Shown: one piece after another, positions 17,267 through 25,667 of the stretch
Layout of the letters: each line of letters starts with the position of its first letter
How positions within the stretch are numbered: position 1 is the stretch's first letter
DNA from: JANMOK01 sp031415055
GTDB taxonomy: Bacteria; Pseudomonadota; Alphaproteobacteria; Rhodobacterales; Rhodobacteraceae
Reading direction: 5' to 3'
DNA: 64,000 nt
Assembly: GCA_031415055.1 (NCBI GenBank)
Contig: JANOQZ010000036.1
Span: 10,553-74,552, forward strand
Made by a program: the position numbers and the translations under genes
The notes under the pieces: model-generated
Told to the model about the DNA's origin: nothing
The model's input: the letters and a program-made list of their open reading frames with translations, nothing else
Database searches by the model: none

Positions 17267-18637
17267 TCACATCGCTTTGCGCTGGGCTTCGACGCGCATA
17301 TGCAATTCTTCGGCCACCAGAAACGCCAGTTCCAACGACTGATCCGCATTCAACCGCGGGTCGCAGGCGGTGTGGTAACGATCCGACAAATCTTCGTCGC
17401 GCACAGCGCGCAGGCCACCAGTGCATTCGGTTACGTCTTTGCCGGTCATCTCAAAATGCACGCCGCCCGGAATGGTGCCCTCGGACTTGTGTATTTGAAA
17501 GAACTCGCGCACTTCGCGCAATATCCGCTCAAACGGCCGCGTTTTGTAGCCACTTTCCGATTTGATCGTGTTGCCGTGCATCGGGTCACAGCACCACAAA
17601 ACACTGCGCCCTGCCCTTTGCACCGATTGAATCAGTCGCGGTAAATGATCGCCAACCTTGCCGGCGCCAAAGCGGTTGATCAGCGTCAAACGCCCCGGTT
17701 CGTTTTCGGGATTCAACAGATCGCACAGGCGCAACAGATCGTCGGTAGTAATCGAGGGCCCACATTTCAGGCCAATCGGGTTTTGCACGCCCTTGCAGAA
17801 TTCCACATGCGCCCCGTCCGGCTGGCGGGTACGGTCACCAATCCAGATCATATGACCCGAACCAGCCACTTGCAGGCCCGTGGTGGAATCGACCCGGCAC
17901 AGAGCCTCTTCATACTCCAGCAACAAGGCTTCGTGGCTTGTATAGAAATCGACCCGATGCAAAGTTTCGGTGTTTTCCGAAGAAACCCCCGCCGCTTTCA
18001 TGAAATCCAAAGCCTCCGAAATGCGGTTGGCCAGTTTCTCATATTTCTCGTGACCGCCCGCATCACGCGCGAACCCCAGAGTCCACGCATGCACGCGTTC
18101 GATATCGGCAAAGCCACCTTGGCTGAAGGCCCGGATAAGGTTCAAGGACGCAGCGGATTGGGTATAGGCCTGTAACATCCGCTGTGGATCGGGAACGCGC
18201 GCTGTCGCGGTGAAGGCGATGTCATTGATGATGTCACCGCGATAAGACGGCAATTCCACACCATTGATAACTTCGGTCGCACCTGACCGCGGCTTGGCAA
18301 ATTGCCCGGCAACGCGGCCAACTTTTATCACCGGCACTTTGGCACCAAAGGTCAATACCACCGCCATCTGCAACATGATCTTGTAGGTATCGCGGATCAA
18401 GTCGGCGGAAAATTCGTCAAAACTTTCGGCGCAATCGCCGCCTTGCAGCAGAAATGCCCGGCCTTCCGACGCATCGCCCAAGGCTTTTTTCAATCGACGT
18501 GCTTCACCGGCAAATACCAGCGGTGGATAGGAGGAGAGTCGTTTTTCGACCACGGCCAAAGCGGCGGCATCAGGATAATCCGGCATTTGAATGCGGTCCT
18601 TGGCGCGCCAATCGGACTTTTTCCAAATTTTGCTCAT
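17267..18637 (-). CDS. Class II (plant-type) 3-deoxy-7-phosphoheptulonate synthase
   Basis: Condenses erythrose 4-phosphate and PEP to DAHP, the entry to aromatic amino acid synthesis. At 456 residues it belongs to the type II (AroA-II) family and not to the E. coli AroFGH type: SYPPLVFAGEARRLKKAL, LLQGGDCAESF, KVGRVAGQFAKPRS and WIGDRTRQPDGAHVEF are all present. No fused chorismate mutase is present. It is divergent from the GlxA-type regulator across 153 bp; no trp-type attenuator is evident there. Confidence 0.95.
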   Translation of the reverse strand: MSKIWKKSDWRAKDRIQMPDYPDAAALAVVEKRLSSYPPLVFAGEARRLKKALGDASEGRAFLLQGGDCAESFDEFSADLIRDTYKIMLQMAVVLTFGAKVPVIKVGRVAGQFAKPRSGATEVINGVELPSYRGDIINDIAFTATARVPDPQRMLQAYTQSAASLNLIRAFSQGGFADIERVHAWTLGFARDAGGHEKYEKLANRISEALDFMKAAGVSSENTETLHRVDFYTSHEALLLEYEEALCRVDSTTGLQVAGSGHMIWIGDRTRQPDGAHVEFCKGVQNPIGLKCGPSITTDDLLRLCDLLNPENEPGRLTLINRFGAGKVGDHLPRLIQSVQRAGRSVLWCCDPMHGNTIKSESGYKTRPFERILREVREFFQIHKSEGTIPGGVHFEMTGKDVTECTGGLRAVRDEDLSDRYHTACDPRLNADQSLELAFLVAEELHMRVEAQRKAM

Positions 18638-18790
18638 GGTTGTATCCTTACTGCAATCGGCAACAGCGGCCCTTATAAATCAGGCATTTCGCCTTGACCA
18701 TACCAGAACCAACGCCGCTTGCCACTTGACCCTGTGCGATCAAGGTTGCATCACTAACGCGCGAACGACTCCCCAAAACGATGGAAGCAC

Positions 18791-19771
18791 ATGGCGCAAA
18801 TAAGCGACACCAAGACCGAACGCTTTGTGTTCCTTCTGCTCAACGATTTTTCGATGATCGCTTTTGCCAGCGCCATCGAACCCATCCGATTGGCCAATCA
18901 CGTTTCGGGGCAAAAGTTGTATGATTGGAAACTGGCGACCGAGAACGGCATCGATGTGCAATGCTCCAACGGTGCCAATCTGCGCGCCGACATGGGTTTG
19001 GCAGAAGTGCTGCGCGACGATACGATCATGGTTTGCGGCGGCATCAACATCAAAGCCAATACCACCAAACCGGTGCTGACGTGGTTAAGGCGGGAATCGC
19101 GCAAAGGCATGGCGGTTGGCGGGCTGTGCACGGCTTCTTACACGGTCGCCAAAGCCGGGTTATTCGACGGCCGTCGCTGCACGATCCACTGGGAAAACCG
19201 TGATTCATTCCAAGAAGAATTTGCCGACGTTGAACTTAGCCAAACGATCTTTGTCGTCGATAAGAACCGTTATTCTTCCGCTGGAGGCACATCTTCGGCA
19301 GACCTGATGTTGAAACTTATCGCCGCCAAACACGGCACCGAATTGTCCAATCAAGTGGCTGATGAGATGATTTACACCTCGATCCGCACCGACCGTGATG
19401 AACAAAGACTGTCTATTCCCACCCGTATCGGCGTGCGCCACCCCAAGCTTTCCAAAGTCATCTACATGATGGAAACCAACATCGAGGAGCCGGTTTCGCC
19501 ATCGATATTGGCGTCAGATGTCGGCATGTCCACGCGCCAGCTGGAACGGCTGTTCCGCCGTTATCTGAACCGTTCGCCCAAGCGTTATTACATGGAACTA
19601 CGCTTGCAAAAGGCGCGTAACCTGTTGATGCAAACAGATATGTCGGTGATCAACGTGGCCTTAGCCTGCGGGTTTTCCTCACCGTCGCATTTTTCCAAAT
19701 GCTATCGCTCGCATTTCGACACCACGCCGTATCGAGAACGCGGCTCGCAAGGCGAACATGCCCGTATGTAA
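18791..19771 (+). CDS. GlxA-family AraC-type transcriptional regulator
   Basis: A 326-residue regulator with an N-terminal DJ-1/PfpI (glutamine-amidotransferase-like) domain (about 10-190) and a C-terminal AraC HTH domain (about 215-315; DVGMSTRQLERLFRRYL and SVINVALACGFSSPSHFSKCY). The amidotransferase-like Cys motif reads GGLCTASYTVA. Relatives (GbdR, CdhR, ArgR of Pseudomonas) sense betaine, carnitine or arginine; the inducer here cannot be told from sequence. Its stop abuts the stop of the convergent PQQ-dehydrogenase gene with no spacer. Confidence 0.88.
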   Translation: MAQISDTKTERFVFLLLNDFSMIAFASAIEPIRLANHVSGQKLYDWKLATENGIDVQCSNGANLRADMGLAEVLRDDTIMVCGGINIKANTTKPVLTWLRRESRKGMAVGGLCTASYTVAKAGLFDGRRCTIHWENRDSFQEEFADVELSQTIFVVDKNRYSSAGGTSSADLMLKLIAAKHGTELSNQVADEMIYTSIRTDRDEQRLSIPTRIGVRHPKLSKVIYMMETNIEEPVSPSILASDVGMSTRQLERLFRRYLNRSPKRYYMELRLQKARNLLMQTDMSVINVALACGFSSPSHFSKCYRSHFDTTPYRERGSQGEHARM

Positions 19772-20875
19772 CTAGGGCAACGGACTGATCCGGTAGGCCG
19801 CCCCATCCCCCACCGACAGGAACCAGATCGAGCCGTCGGGTGCCTCACGAATATCGCGGATGCGGATATATTGGTCCTGAAACAACCGTTCCACCTCGCT
19901 CGCCGTGTCGCCGTTGATTTCCAACCTTGAAATCATATCGAACTTCAGCGAGCCGACAAAAATATTGCCCTGCCATTGCGGGATCAACTTGCCGGAATAA
20001 ATCATCATTCCCGAGGGCGCGATGGAGGGGTCCCAATAAAACGCCGGCTGCTCCAAACCGGGCGCCTCAGTGCCAACGCCGATTTTGTTGCCATTATAGT
20101 TCAGGCCGAAAGTAATGATCGGCCAACCATAATTCTTGCCAGCTTCAGGATGATTGATTTCGTCCCCCCCCATTGCGCCGTGTTCCACCAACCAGAATCG
20201 CCCCTTGGCATCCAGTGCAGCGCCCTGCGGGTTGCGGTGTCCCAAGGACCAGACTTCTGGCAATCCACCACCGCCGACGAACGGATTGTCGGGCGGAATG
20301 GAACCATCGCGGTTAATGCGAATGACCTTGCCGTTATCGGCTTGCATATCTTGCGCCAAATCGCCATTGCCACGTTCGCCGTTGGTCAGCAACAACGTGC
20401 CGTCCGGTGCCTCAACGACTCGGCCACCGAAGTGGATGTCGCGCGGACTGGTTGTGTTCATCCGGTAGATAACTTTGAAATCGGTAAGGCGTTTTGCCGC
20501 CAAATCCAGCTTTGCAATTGCCAAAGCTGTGCCCGCACCACCTTCCCGAGGTTCGGCATAGCTCAGGAGCAATTCGTGGCTTTGCGCATAGTCCCGTGCC
20601 AAAACCACGTCGAATAATCCACCCTGCCCTTGCCCAAAAACCGCCCGGACTCCGGCAATTTCGCTGACCTCGGTGCCGACAACATGAAGCAGCCGCCCGG
20701 CGCGTTCGGTAATCAGCACATCATCATCCGTTAAAAATGCAATTGACCAAGGTTCGTCCAGTCCAACGACGACTTTTTGCACGTCGACACTGATCAAATC
20801 GGTCGGTTGCGGGTCGGCCCCCGCAGCGTTGGAACAAAACAATAGCGCCGCCAACAGTGCCGATTTTGTCTTCAA
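19772..20875 (-). CDS. PQQ-dependent aldose/sorbosone dehydrogenase-like protein (YliI/Asd family)
   Basis: Periplasmic six-bladed beta-propeller oxidoreductase; 367 residues. A Sec signal peptide covers about residues 1-20. Family motifs are visible: GLDEPWSIAFL near residue 40, LVEHGAMGGDEIN with the PQQ-site His, and the NYGWPIITFG segment. Homologues oxidise aldose sugars with PQQ as cofactor. No PQQ synthesis genes are in the window, so the cofactor source is unknown. It stands alone before a long non-coding gap. Confidence 0.85.
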   Translation of the reverse strand: MKTKSALLAALLFCSNAAGADPQPTDLISVDVQKVVVGLDEPWSIAFLTDDDVLITERAGRLLHVVGTEVSEIAGVRAVFGQGQGGLFDVVLARDYAQSHELLLSYAEPREGGAGTALAIAKLDLAAKRLTDFKVIYRMNTTSPRDIHFGGRVVEAPDGTLLLTNGERGNGDLAQDMQADNGKVIRINRDGSIPPDNPFVGGGGLPEVWSLGHRNPQGAALDAKGRFWLVEHGAMGGDEINHPEAGKNYGWPIITFGLNYNGNKIGVGTEAPGLEQPAFYWDPSIAPSGMMIYSGKLIPQWQGNIFVGSLKFDMISRLEINGDTASEVERLFQDQYIRIRDIREAPDGSIWFLSVGDGAAYRISPLP

Positions 20876-21133
20876 TGACCCGCTCCGATAATGGCGAATG
20901 ATGCAGCGACCCTAGCCGAAATTTGCTTTGGCCTGCAAACTATCAATCGGCCCGAACAATCAGGCCGAAAACGTCGCAATAATGGCAGGAAACACATTTA
21001 CGTCTGGAAATTGCCACAATTCGGCACGATTTCCATCCGAAGAGGACTCACGGTCCTTTTGTTGTTTTGGGTTGAAGCCGGACCTGACCGTCCACTTCAG
21101 TTCATGTTCGCACAGACAGCACTCTGGATTGTA

Positions 21134-21174
21134 GAGATGAAGCGAGGGCAGCCCCCACTACCTTGCTTCATCTC
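21134..21174. repeat. Strong hairpin, 14-bp stem with 13-nt loop
   Basis: The arm GAGATGAAGCGAGG (21134-21147) pairs with CCTTGCTTCATCTC (21161-21174); only one G-T wobble interrupts a 14-bp stem. The outer 10 bp are perfect. No T-run follows on either strand, so it is not a standard terminator. Candidates are the core of a small RNA, a REP-like element, or a remnant of a mobile element. Confidence 0.6.
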
Positions 21175-21269
21175 GCTTCCACTCAAAAATCGTTACGCCC
21201 CGTATCAGAAGAACTCGTTACTCAGCGAGATATGTATAACCGATTGCCAGTTTCGATTCCAGCATTAAA

Positions 21270-21303
21270 TGCAATTTTATTGAAAAAATACGGCAAAATT
21301 GCA
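21270..21303. repeat. 9-bp inverted repeat in AT-rich DNA
   Basis: TGCAATTTT at 21270-21278 and AAAATTGCA at 21295-21303 are perfect inverted copies separated by 16 bp. The arm-to-arm distance (25 bp) places them on nearly the same face of the helix, as for a dimeric regulator site. No gene starts close by, so the role is open. Confidence 0.4.
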
Positions 21304-21599
21304 CAAATGTTTAATTTGTTTGGGTAAGCCGATTGCGGGGGTGAATCCTAGTTTCGGAAAAAATAGCGGCAACGCCGACTGTTTTTGCCAGAAACCGATA
21401 CCGCATTGCATGCTGGATTTCAACACTTTTATGCGCTTACGCAAATAATTATCAGCATTTTTTCACTAAATTTGCGACGTATGCGCATTCAAATCGACGC
21501 TTAACATATTGAATTGGTGCAGAATATTCGCGTTTCAAATGCTCAGTTCAGGGCAGATTTGTCACCTATCCCGACACCGTAACTTTGAAACAAATCAAA

Positions 21600-21619
21600 A
21601 CGGGCACCGCAAAGCCCGT
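21600..21619 (-). terminator. Rho-independent terminator after the small ORF
   Basis: Read on the minus strand, ACGGGC-TTTGCGGT-GCCCGT forms a 6-bp GC-rich stem with an 8-nt loop, followed directly by TTTTGATTTGTTT. It lies 15 bp beyond the stop of the 64-residue ORF and so would end the transcript coming from luxR-luxI or from that ORF alone. Confidence 0.65.
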
Positions 21620-21634
21620 GATCAAAATGCCAAA

Positions 21635-21829
21635 TTAGCCGGCCCAGGCGTGTGGGCCATCGGCTTGCGGCAGGTCTTTCTCTTCGATGCCCAAAGCATA
21701 AAGCGTGTCGGCCCTACCTTGGGCGTAGGCACGTCGAAGCTCCTCTTCGCGCGAAAGATAGGAACTGGCGAACATACGATTCGAATCACCGGTTACCGGT
21801 TCGTAAGATTTTCGGACAAATTTAATCAT
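21635..21829 (-). CDS. Small hypothetical protein downstream of luxI
   Basis: A 64-residue frame ending in ADGPHAWAG. It is charged and mostly helical (SREEELRRAYAQGRADTLYAL) with no signal peptide or membrane segment. I do not recognise a named family. Signs that it is real: a GGGG-containing stretch upstream of its ATG, protein-like composition, and a terminator 15 bp after the stop. It lies 116 bp downstream of luxI on the same strand and may be part of that transcript. Confidence 0.55.
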   Translation of the reverse strand: MIKFVRKSYEPVTGDSNRMFASSYLSREEELRRAYAQGRADTLYALGIEEKDLPQADGPHAWAG

Positions 21830-21945
21830 CGGTCTGCGCCCCTGTTAGATTTCCTTAGCCAAAATTGGCCTTCAAACAGGGCAGAATTGTGACTGGATCG
21901 GGGTCGTTTAGGGGCGGTTAATCGTCACCGCCAGGCCGTGAATAT

Positions 21946-22587
21946 TTAGGCTACTTTGCAGCGAACAGCCAGCCAATCCGAGTTGCCAATTTTGGTGATC
22001 GGACCCAAGGCCTCGATTTCATATCCCCAAATCGCGCCCAGACGCAGGCACGACGGGCGCGAAATGAACAAACAATACCTACCACCTTGCGAACGCACAT
22101 AGTCACCGGCGGCATTGAGCAATTCTTTGAACTGGCGCGGATCGCGGCCAGAAATCGCCCGCGTCATTTCCCATTCATCTTCAGCAACTGGCGCATGGGT
22201 TATGACCGAACTTGGAATTTCGCGCAAAAGGCCGCGAAAAGCATCACGCAGCATGTAGGAATATTCAATCTCGCCAACCTTGTGGCCCATGTCGCTGCGG
22301 ATCAACCTGCAACCACCGACGCAGCGTCCGCCTTCTTCGGTCAGGATATTGACCGACTGCGGCGAGTCATACTGGTCCCACTCCATGCCGTTGTGTTCGG
22401 CCAAATCCCATCCCAGGTCGTCGATGAAAACCTGTTTGCGCAGTTCGTGAAACTGCCGCAGAAACGTCGCATGGTGCGCGTCCATCCACTGCACCACATG
22501 GAACAGAGTTTTTGGCTTGTTCTGAACAACCTGAAGACTAGGGAATTCGATGATCGGGTTGAGATTATCTTTAAACAAATCCAGCAT
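21946..22587 (-). CDS. LuxI-type acyl-homoserine-lactone synthase
   Basis: Makes an N-acyl-homoserine lactone signal from S-adenosylmethionine and acyl-ACP. In the 213-residue protein every conserved LuxI residue is present with the right spacing: R50, F54, W60, D71, D74, R94, E139 and R142. The N-terminus is about 25 residues longer than classic LuxI. The ATG giving MLDLFKDNLN lies inside the last 17 nt of luxR, so it is probably translationally coupled; an in-frame ATG 7 codons earlier is the alternative. Chain length of the signal cannot be predicted. Confidence 0.92.
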   Translation of the reverse strand: MLDLFKDNLNPIIEFPSLQVVQNKPKTLFHVVQWMDAHHATFLRQFHELRKQVFIDDLGWDLAEHNGMEWDQYDSPQSVNILTEEGGRCVGGCRLIRSDMGHKVGEIEYSYMLRDAFRGLLREIPSSVITHAPVAEDEWEMTRAISGRDPRQFKELLNAAGDYVRSQGGRYCLFISRPSCLRLGAIWGYEIEALGPITKIGNSDWLAVRCKVA

Positions 22588-23275
22588 CCTTCGCCAAGGC
22601 CACGGCATGGGTAATATTGGTCGCCCCCATTTCCGTGATCGCTTTCTTCTTTCGCTCCCGGACCGCCCTCAGCGTTAGTCCAAGTTCATCCCCTATTTCT
22701 TGATCATTAAACCCATCCGCAAGTTTTCGCAAATAAACTAGTTCTTTCAAGTTTGGCGGAGTCTTGCCTGATGGCGGACTCATCTGCGCAATTACTATCA
22801 AAGCGGCAGTCGCTTCTGCGATTTCACTTGACGTGAGGTCATTTCTTGAATGGCACAGCGACAAAACCGCCTTTTCACCGTTGTGTACCAGCGAGACTGA
22901 CGTTCCGTGTTCAATTCCATGCGCTTTAGCCATATCCATTGCCATTTGCCCGGCGGCATCGCGCGGTATGTCGCGCCAGTTGATACTGCCATGGTTCAGT
23001 GCCGCCCATTTAACCACCGGATCAGACTCGGTAAGCCCTTTGCTGAAATATTCATTAGTCCATTCCGGCGGATAAGTGGTTAACGCTCCGCGCGGGATGC
23101 CGCCCGTAATGCCAATCGCCAGCGCATAGCCCTTATCGGCGATTGCAGCCAGCCTTTGCTTGGCAAAATTAACCAGTTCTGTTTCCAACGCCCGTCTCCA
23201 CGCCCAACATGGGTGTTTCACTCTTGACAAAACTTCTATGTCGTTTAGTGAAAAAGAACAGCGAAAAAACAGCAT
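22571..23275 (-). CDS. LuxR-type AHL-responsive transcriptional regulator
   Basis: Binds the AHL made by the adjacent synthase and controls target genes. The autoinducer-binding domain shows W72, Y76, D85 and W100, with exactly the spacing of TraR W57, Y61, D70 and W85. The C-terminal GerE-type HTH is around residues 170-230 (FNDQEIGDELGLTLRAVRER). The 234-residue length is normal. The ATG at 23275 has a weak context; a GTG at 23221 would give a start closer to most LuxR proteins. No clear lux box is visible in the 123 bp upstream. Confidence 0.9.
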   Translation of the reverse strand: MLFFRCSFSLNDIEVLSRVKHPCWAWRRALETELVNFAKQRLAAIADKGYALAIGITGGIPRGALTTYPPEWTNEYFSKGLTESDPVVKWAALNHGSINWRDIPRDAAGQMAMDMAKAHGIEHGTSVSLVHNGEKAVLSLCHSRNDLTSSEIAEATAALIVIAQMSPPSGKTPPNLKELVYLRKLADGFNDQEIGDELGLTLRAVRERKKKAITEMGATNITHAVALAKDAGFV

Positions 23276-23398
23276 AATTGCATTAAGTGGTAGTCGTGAG
23301 AAGTCTTCAGTATCTAGTTCAACTCAGTATTTGGATTACGACCAGTTCATCCGAACAAAGGAAAAGGCTGGTCATTGCCCGCGATGCCATCGTCACCG

Positions 23399-23716
23399 CT
23401 AGATTTGGTCAAACGCTCCCGATTTCATTAAATCCCGCAGAGCATGAAGCGAATCCTCAGGAAGGTTTGCCAGATCCCGCATCAGACTCTCCTGATCCGC
23501 AAACTGACGAGCCCCAGTAAGAATGAACGAGAAAGAGATACCGACACCATCACAGATCGCCCGCAATTTTTCAGCACTCGGCTTGGCTTTTCCCGAAATT
23601 ACGTTTGATACATAATCGCGATGGAACCCCAGACTTGTTGACAAATGTGTCAACTTTACACCCTTGGTATGAATCTCTGCCGACAGTCGATCACGCCAAT
23701 CGTCACTACCTTCCAC
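23399..23716 (-). CDS. XRE-family (Cro/C1-type) HTH regulator
   Basis: A 105-residue DNA-binding protein. The HTH spans about residues 20-65 (LTHLSTSLGFHRDYVSNVISG, then PSAEKLRAICDGVGISFSFIL). There is no peptidase domain. The GTG at 23716 is chosen since GGAGG lies exactly 6 nt upstream; the ATG at 23731 would overlap that Shine-Dalgarno sequence. It is on the same strand as luxR-luxI and 123 bp upstream of luxR. A phage-type repressor or a controller of the lux genes are both possible; no phage genes are present. Confidence 0.8.
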   Translation of the reverse strand: MEGSDDWRDRLSAEIHTKGVKLTHLSTSLGFHRDYVSNVISGKAKPSAEKLRAICDGVGISFSFILTGARQFADQESLMRDLANLPEDSLHALRDLMKSGAFDQI

Positions 23717-23800
23717 AACACACCTCCACATACTCCTAATGCAGAAATACTGGTTTTATGCAGCATCGGCAACAGAAAACATGGATAAACTACAAGTTTT

Positions 23801-23858
23801 TTGCATTTTGCAACATTAGAGTGCCACGAAAATCAGTGTGCGTTGACGCAACGTCAAC
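23801..23858. promoter_or_regulatory. Inverted repeats upstream of the XRE gene
   Basis: GTTGACG-CAA-CGTCAAC at 23842-23858 is a perfect 7-bp inverted repeat with a 3-nt centre, flanked by direct copies of GTGCCAC at 23821-23827 and 23861-23867. TTGCA-TTT-TGCAA at 23801-23813 is a second palindrome. Both lie in the 230 bp between pgm and the XRE gene. They are candidate operators for the XRE or LuxR protein. The weak stem AGAGA-A-TCTCT nearer pgm could act as the pgm terminator. Confidence 0.42.
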
Positions 23859-23946
23859 TTGTGCCACTAAATAAAGAGAGATTCTCTGCCGCAGCCACAA
23901 GATGCTGTTTTTTATCGGCACAATGTTGGCGCTAACAAGTTGACCT

Positions 23947-25581
23947 TTAGGTAATCACATCAGGTCGCACTTTTCCCGTCCGCAAGCGAATTTCCGCCAA
24001 TTTCTCGGTCGCATCAATCACTTGCGCCAAGGCACGTTGCGGATCCAGAGACATTTTGGAAGAATCAGTTTCCTGTCGCTCCAGATAAACCCGCAGAGTT
24101 GCCCCTTCGGTTCCCGTGCCCGAAAGCCGCAAAACAGCGCGCGCATTGCCCTGGAACATTAACCTGATCCCCTGATTCGCCGACTCCGACCCATCCACCG
24201 GATCGCGATAGGCAAAGTCATCCGCCGCTTTGACAACCAGACCGCCGATGTTTTGCCCAGCTATGTGCGGCAGCCGAGCGCGCAAGTCTGTCATCAATTT
24301 ATTCGCGGCCCCCGCTTCTACCGCCTCATAATCATGGCGCGAATAATAATGCCGCCCGTATTTACCCCAATGCTGGCTCAAAACGTCGGCAACCGAGATT
24401 TTGCGCACCGCCAGAATATTCAGCCACAGCAACACCGCCCAAAGTCCGTCCTTTTCCCGCACATGGTCGGATCCGGTGCCCGCACTTTCCTCGCCGCACA
24501 GCGTGGCCTTACCTGCGTCCAGTAAGTTGCCAAAGAATTTCCAACCCGTGGGAGTTTCATAGCACGCGATGCCCAATCCCTTTGCCACCACATCCACCGC
24601 TTGGCTGGTTGGCATCGAGCGGGCAACCCCTGCCAGACCTTTGGAATAGCCAGGGGCCAAATGCGCATTATCCGCCAAGACGGCCAAAGAATCGGATGGC
24701 GTCACATAGGCGTTGCGCCCGACAATCATGTTGCGGTCGCCGTCGCCATCTGACGCGGCACCAAAATCCGGCGCATCGGGCCCATACATTTCGTCCATCA
24801 AAGCACTGGCCCAAACCGGGTTCGGATCGGGGTGTCCGCCGCCGAAATCAGGCAAAGGCGTGCCATTCACAACCGTACCTTCTGCCGCTCCCAATGCCTC
24901 TTCCAATATTGCCTTGGCATACGGCCCTGTCACCGCATGCATGGCGTCAAAGCGCATACGAAACCCGCCTTTGAACAGCGTGCGCAGCGCCGGAAAATCA
25001 AACAGGCTTTCCATCAGGATTTGATAGTCCGCAACCGGATCGACAATTTCGACCTCCATGTCGCCCAGTTTGCTTGTCCCCAAACGCGACGGGTCGATGT
25101 CCGGCGTCCCAAGCGTCGGATACTCACTGATTTTCAAAGTCTCCTGATAAATCGCCTCGGTCACCGCTTCCGCCGCCGGACCGCCGTTGGGTGTGTTGAA
25201 CTTGATACCGAAATCTTCATGCGGCCCGCCGGGATTGTGACTGGCCGACATGATCAATCCGCCATCGGTTTTGCGTTTTCGGATCAAATGCGACGCGGCG
25301 GGGGTGGACAACAACCCGCCCTGCCCGACGATGATCTTGGCCGCGCCGTTACCTGCCGCCATCCGCAAGATAATCTGCGCCGCCTCGACGTTGAAATATC
25401 GCCCGTCGCCGCCCAAAACCAAAGTCTTGCCCTGCAATCCACCAATCGCGTTAAACGTGCTCTGCACGAAATTCGCCAAATAATTCGGTTGCATGAACAC
25501 CGGGGTTTTCTTGCGCAAACCCGACGTTCCCGGCTTTTGGCCAGCGATGGGCGAAGTCGCCACTTTTTGTATATTCGGCAT
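23947..25581 (-). CDS. pgm: Phosphoglucomutase (alpha-D-glucose-phosphate specific)
   Basis: Interconverts glucose 1-phosphate and glucose 6-phosphate, feeding and draining glycogen synthesis. The 544-residue protein has the N-terminal KPGTSGLRKK block, the active serine S114 in SASHNPGGP, the metal loop DGDGDRN and the sugar-binding CGEESAG segment. The start MPNIQKVATSP matches the family; the 22 residues before it look like upstream DNA. It is the last gene of the glgBCAX-pgm run, 86 bp after glgX. Confidence 0.96.
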   Translation of the reverse strand: MPNIQKVATSPIAGQKPGTSGLRKKTPVFMQPNYLANFVQSTFNAIGGLQGKTLVLGGDGRYFNVEAAQIILRMAAGNGAAKIIVGQGGLLSTPAASHLIRKRKTDGGLIMSASHNPGGPHEDFGIKFNTPNGGPAAEAVTEAIYQETLKISEYPTLGTPDIDPSRLGTSKLGDMEVEIVDPVADYQILMESLFDFPALRTLFKGGFRMRFDAMHAVTGPYAKAILEEALGAAEGTVVNGTPLPDFGGGHPDPNPVWASALMDEMYGPDAPDFGAASDGDGDRNMIVGRNAYVTPSDSLAVLADNAHLAPGYSKGLAGVARSMPTSQAVDVVAKGLGIACYETPTGWKFFGNLLDAGKATLCGEESAGTGSDHVREKDGLWAVLLWLNILAVRKISVADVLSQHWGKYGRHYYSRHDYEAVEAGAANKLMTDLRARLPHIAGQNIGGLVVKAADDFAYRDPVDGSESANQGIRLMFQGNARAVLRLSGTGTEGATLRVYLERQETDSSKMSLDPQRALAQVIDATEKLAEIRLRTGKVRPDVIT

Positions 25582-25667
25582 CGCAATGTTCCCTGCGGCG
25601 ATTGATTTCCGCCGAACATTAGCATGCAAACCCCACTCAACAAGCACTGCTTGGATTGACGGCCAAT

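Larger units (their letters stand above)
20876..21634. other. 759-bp AT-rich intergenic region
   Basis: No convincing gene is seen. The longest frame (20891-21268 on the plus strand) has no recognisable protein features. The second half is much richer in A and T than the surrounding genes. It contains a strong hairpin (21134-21174), a 9-bp inverted repeat (21270-21303) and a terminator for the leftward small ORF (21600-21619). It lies beside the quorum-sensing locus and could hide a small RNA or be the scar of an insertion. Confidence 0.6.

Noticed and set aside
16439..17644. 401-codon frame on the plus strand
   Set aside because: Antisense across serB and the DAHP synthase gene; low-complexity Arg/Ser/Pro composition.
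20891..21268. 125-codon frame in the AT-rich gap
   Set aside because: No protein-like motif, spans the strong hairpin, and has no good ribosome-binding site.
23276..23398. lux box before luxR
   Set aside because: No 18-20 bp dyad of the lux-box type could be found; CAGTAT occurs twice but only as a direct repeat.
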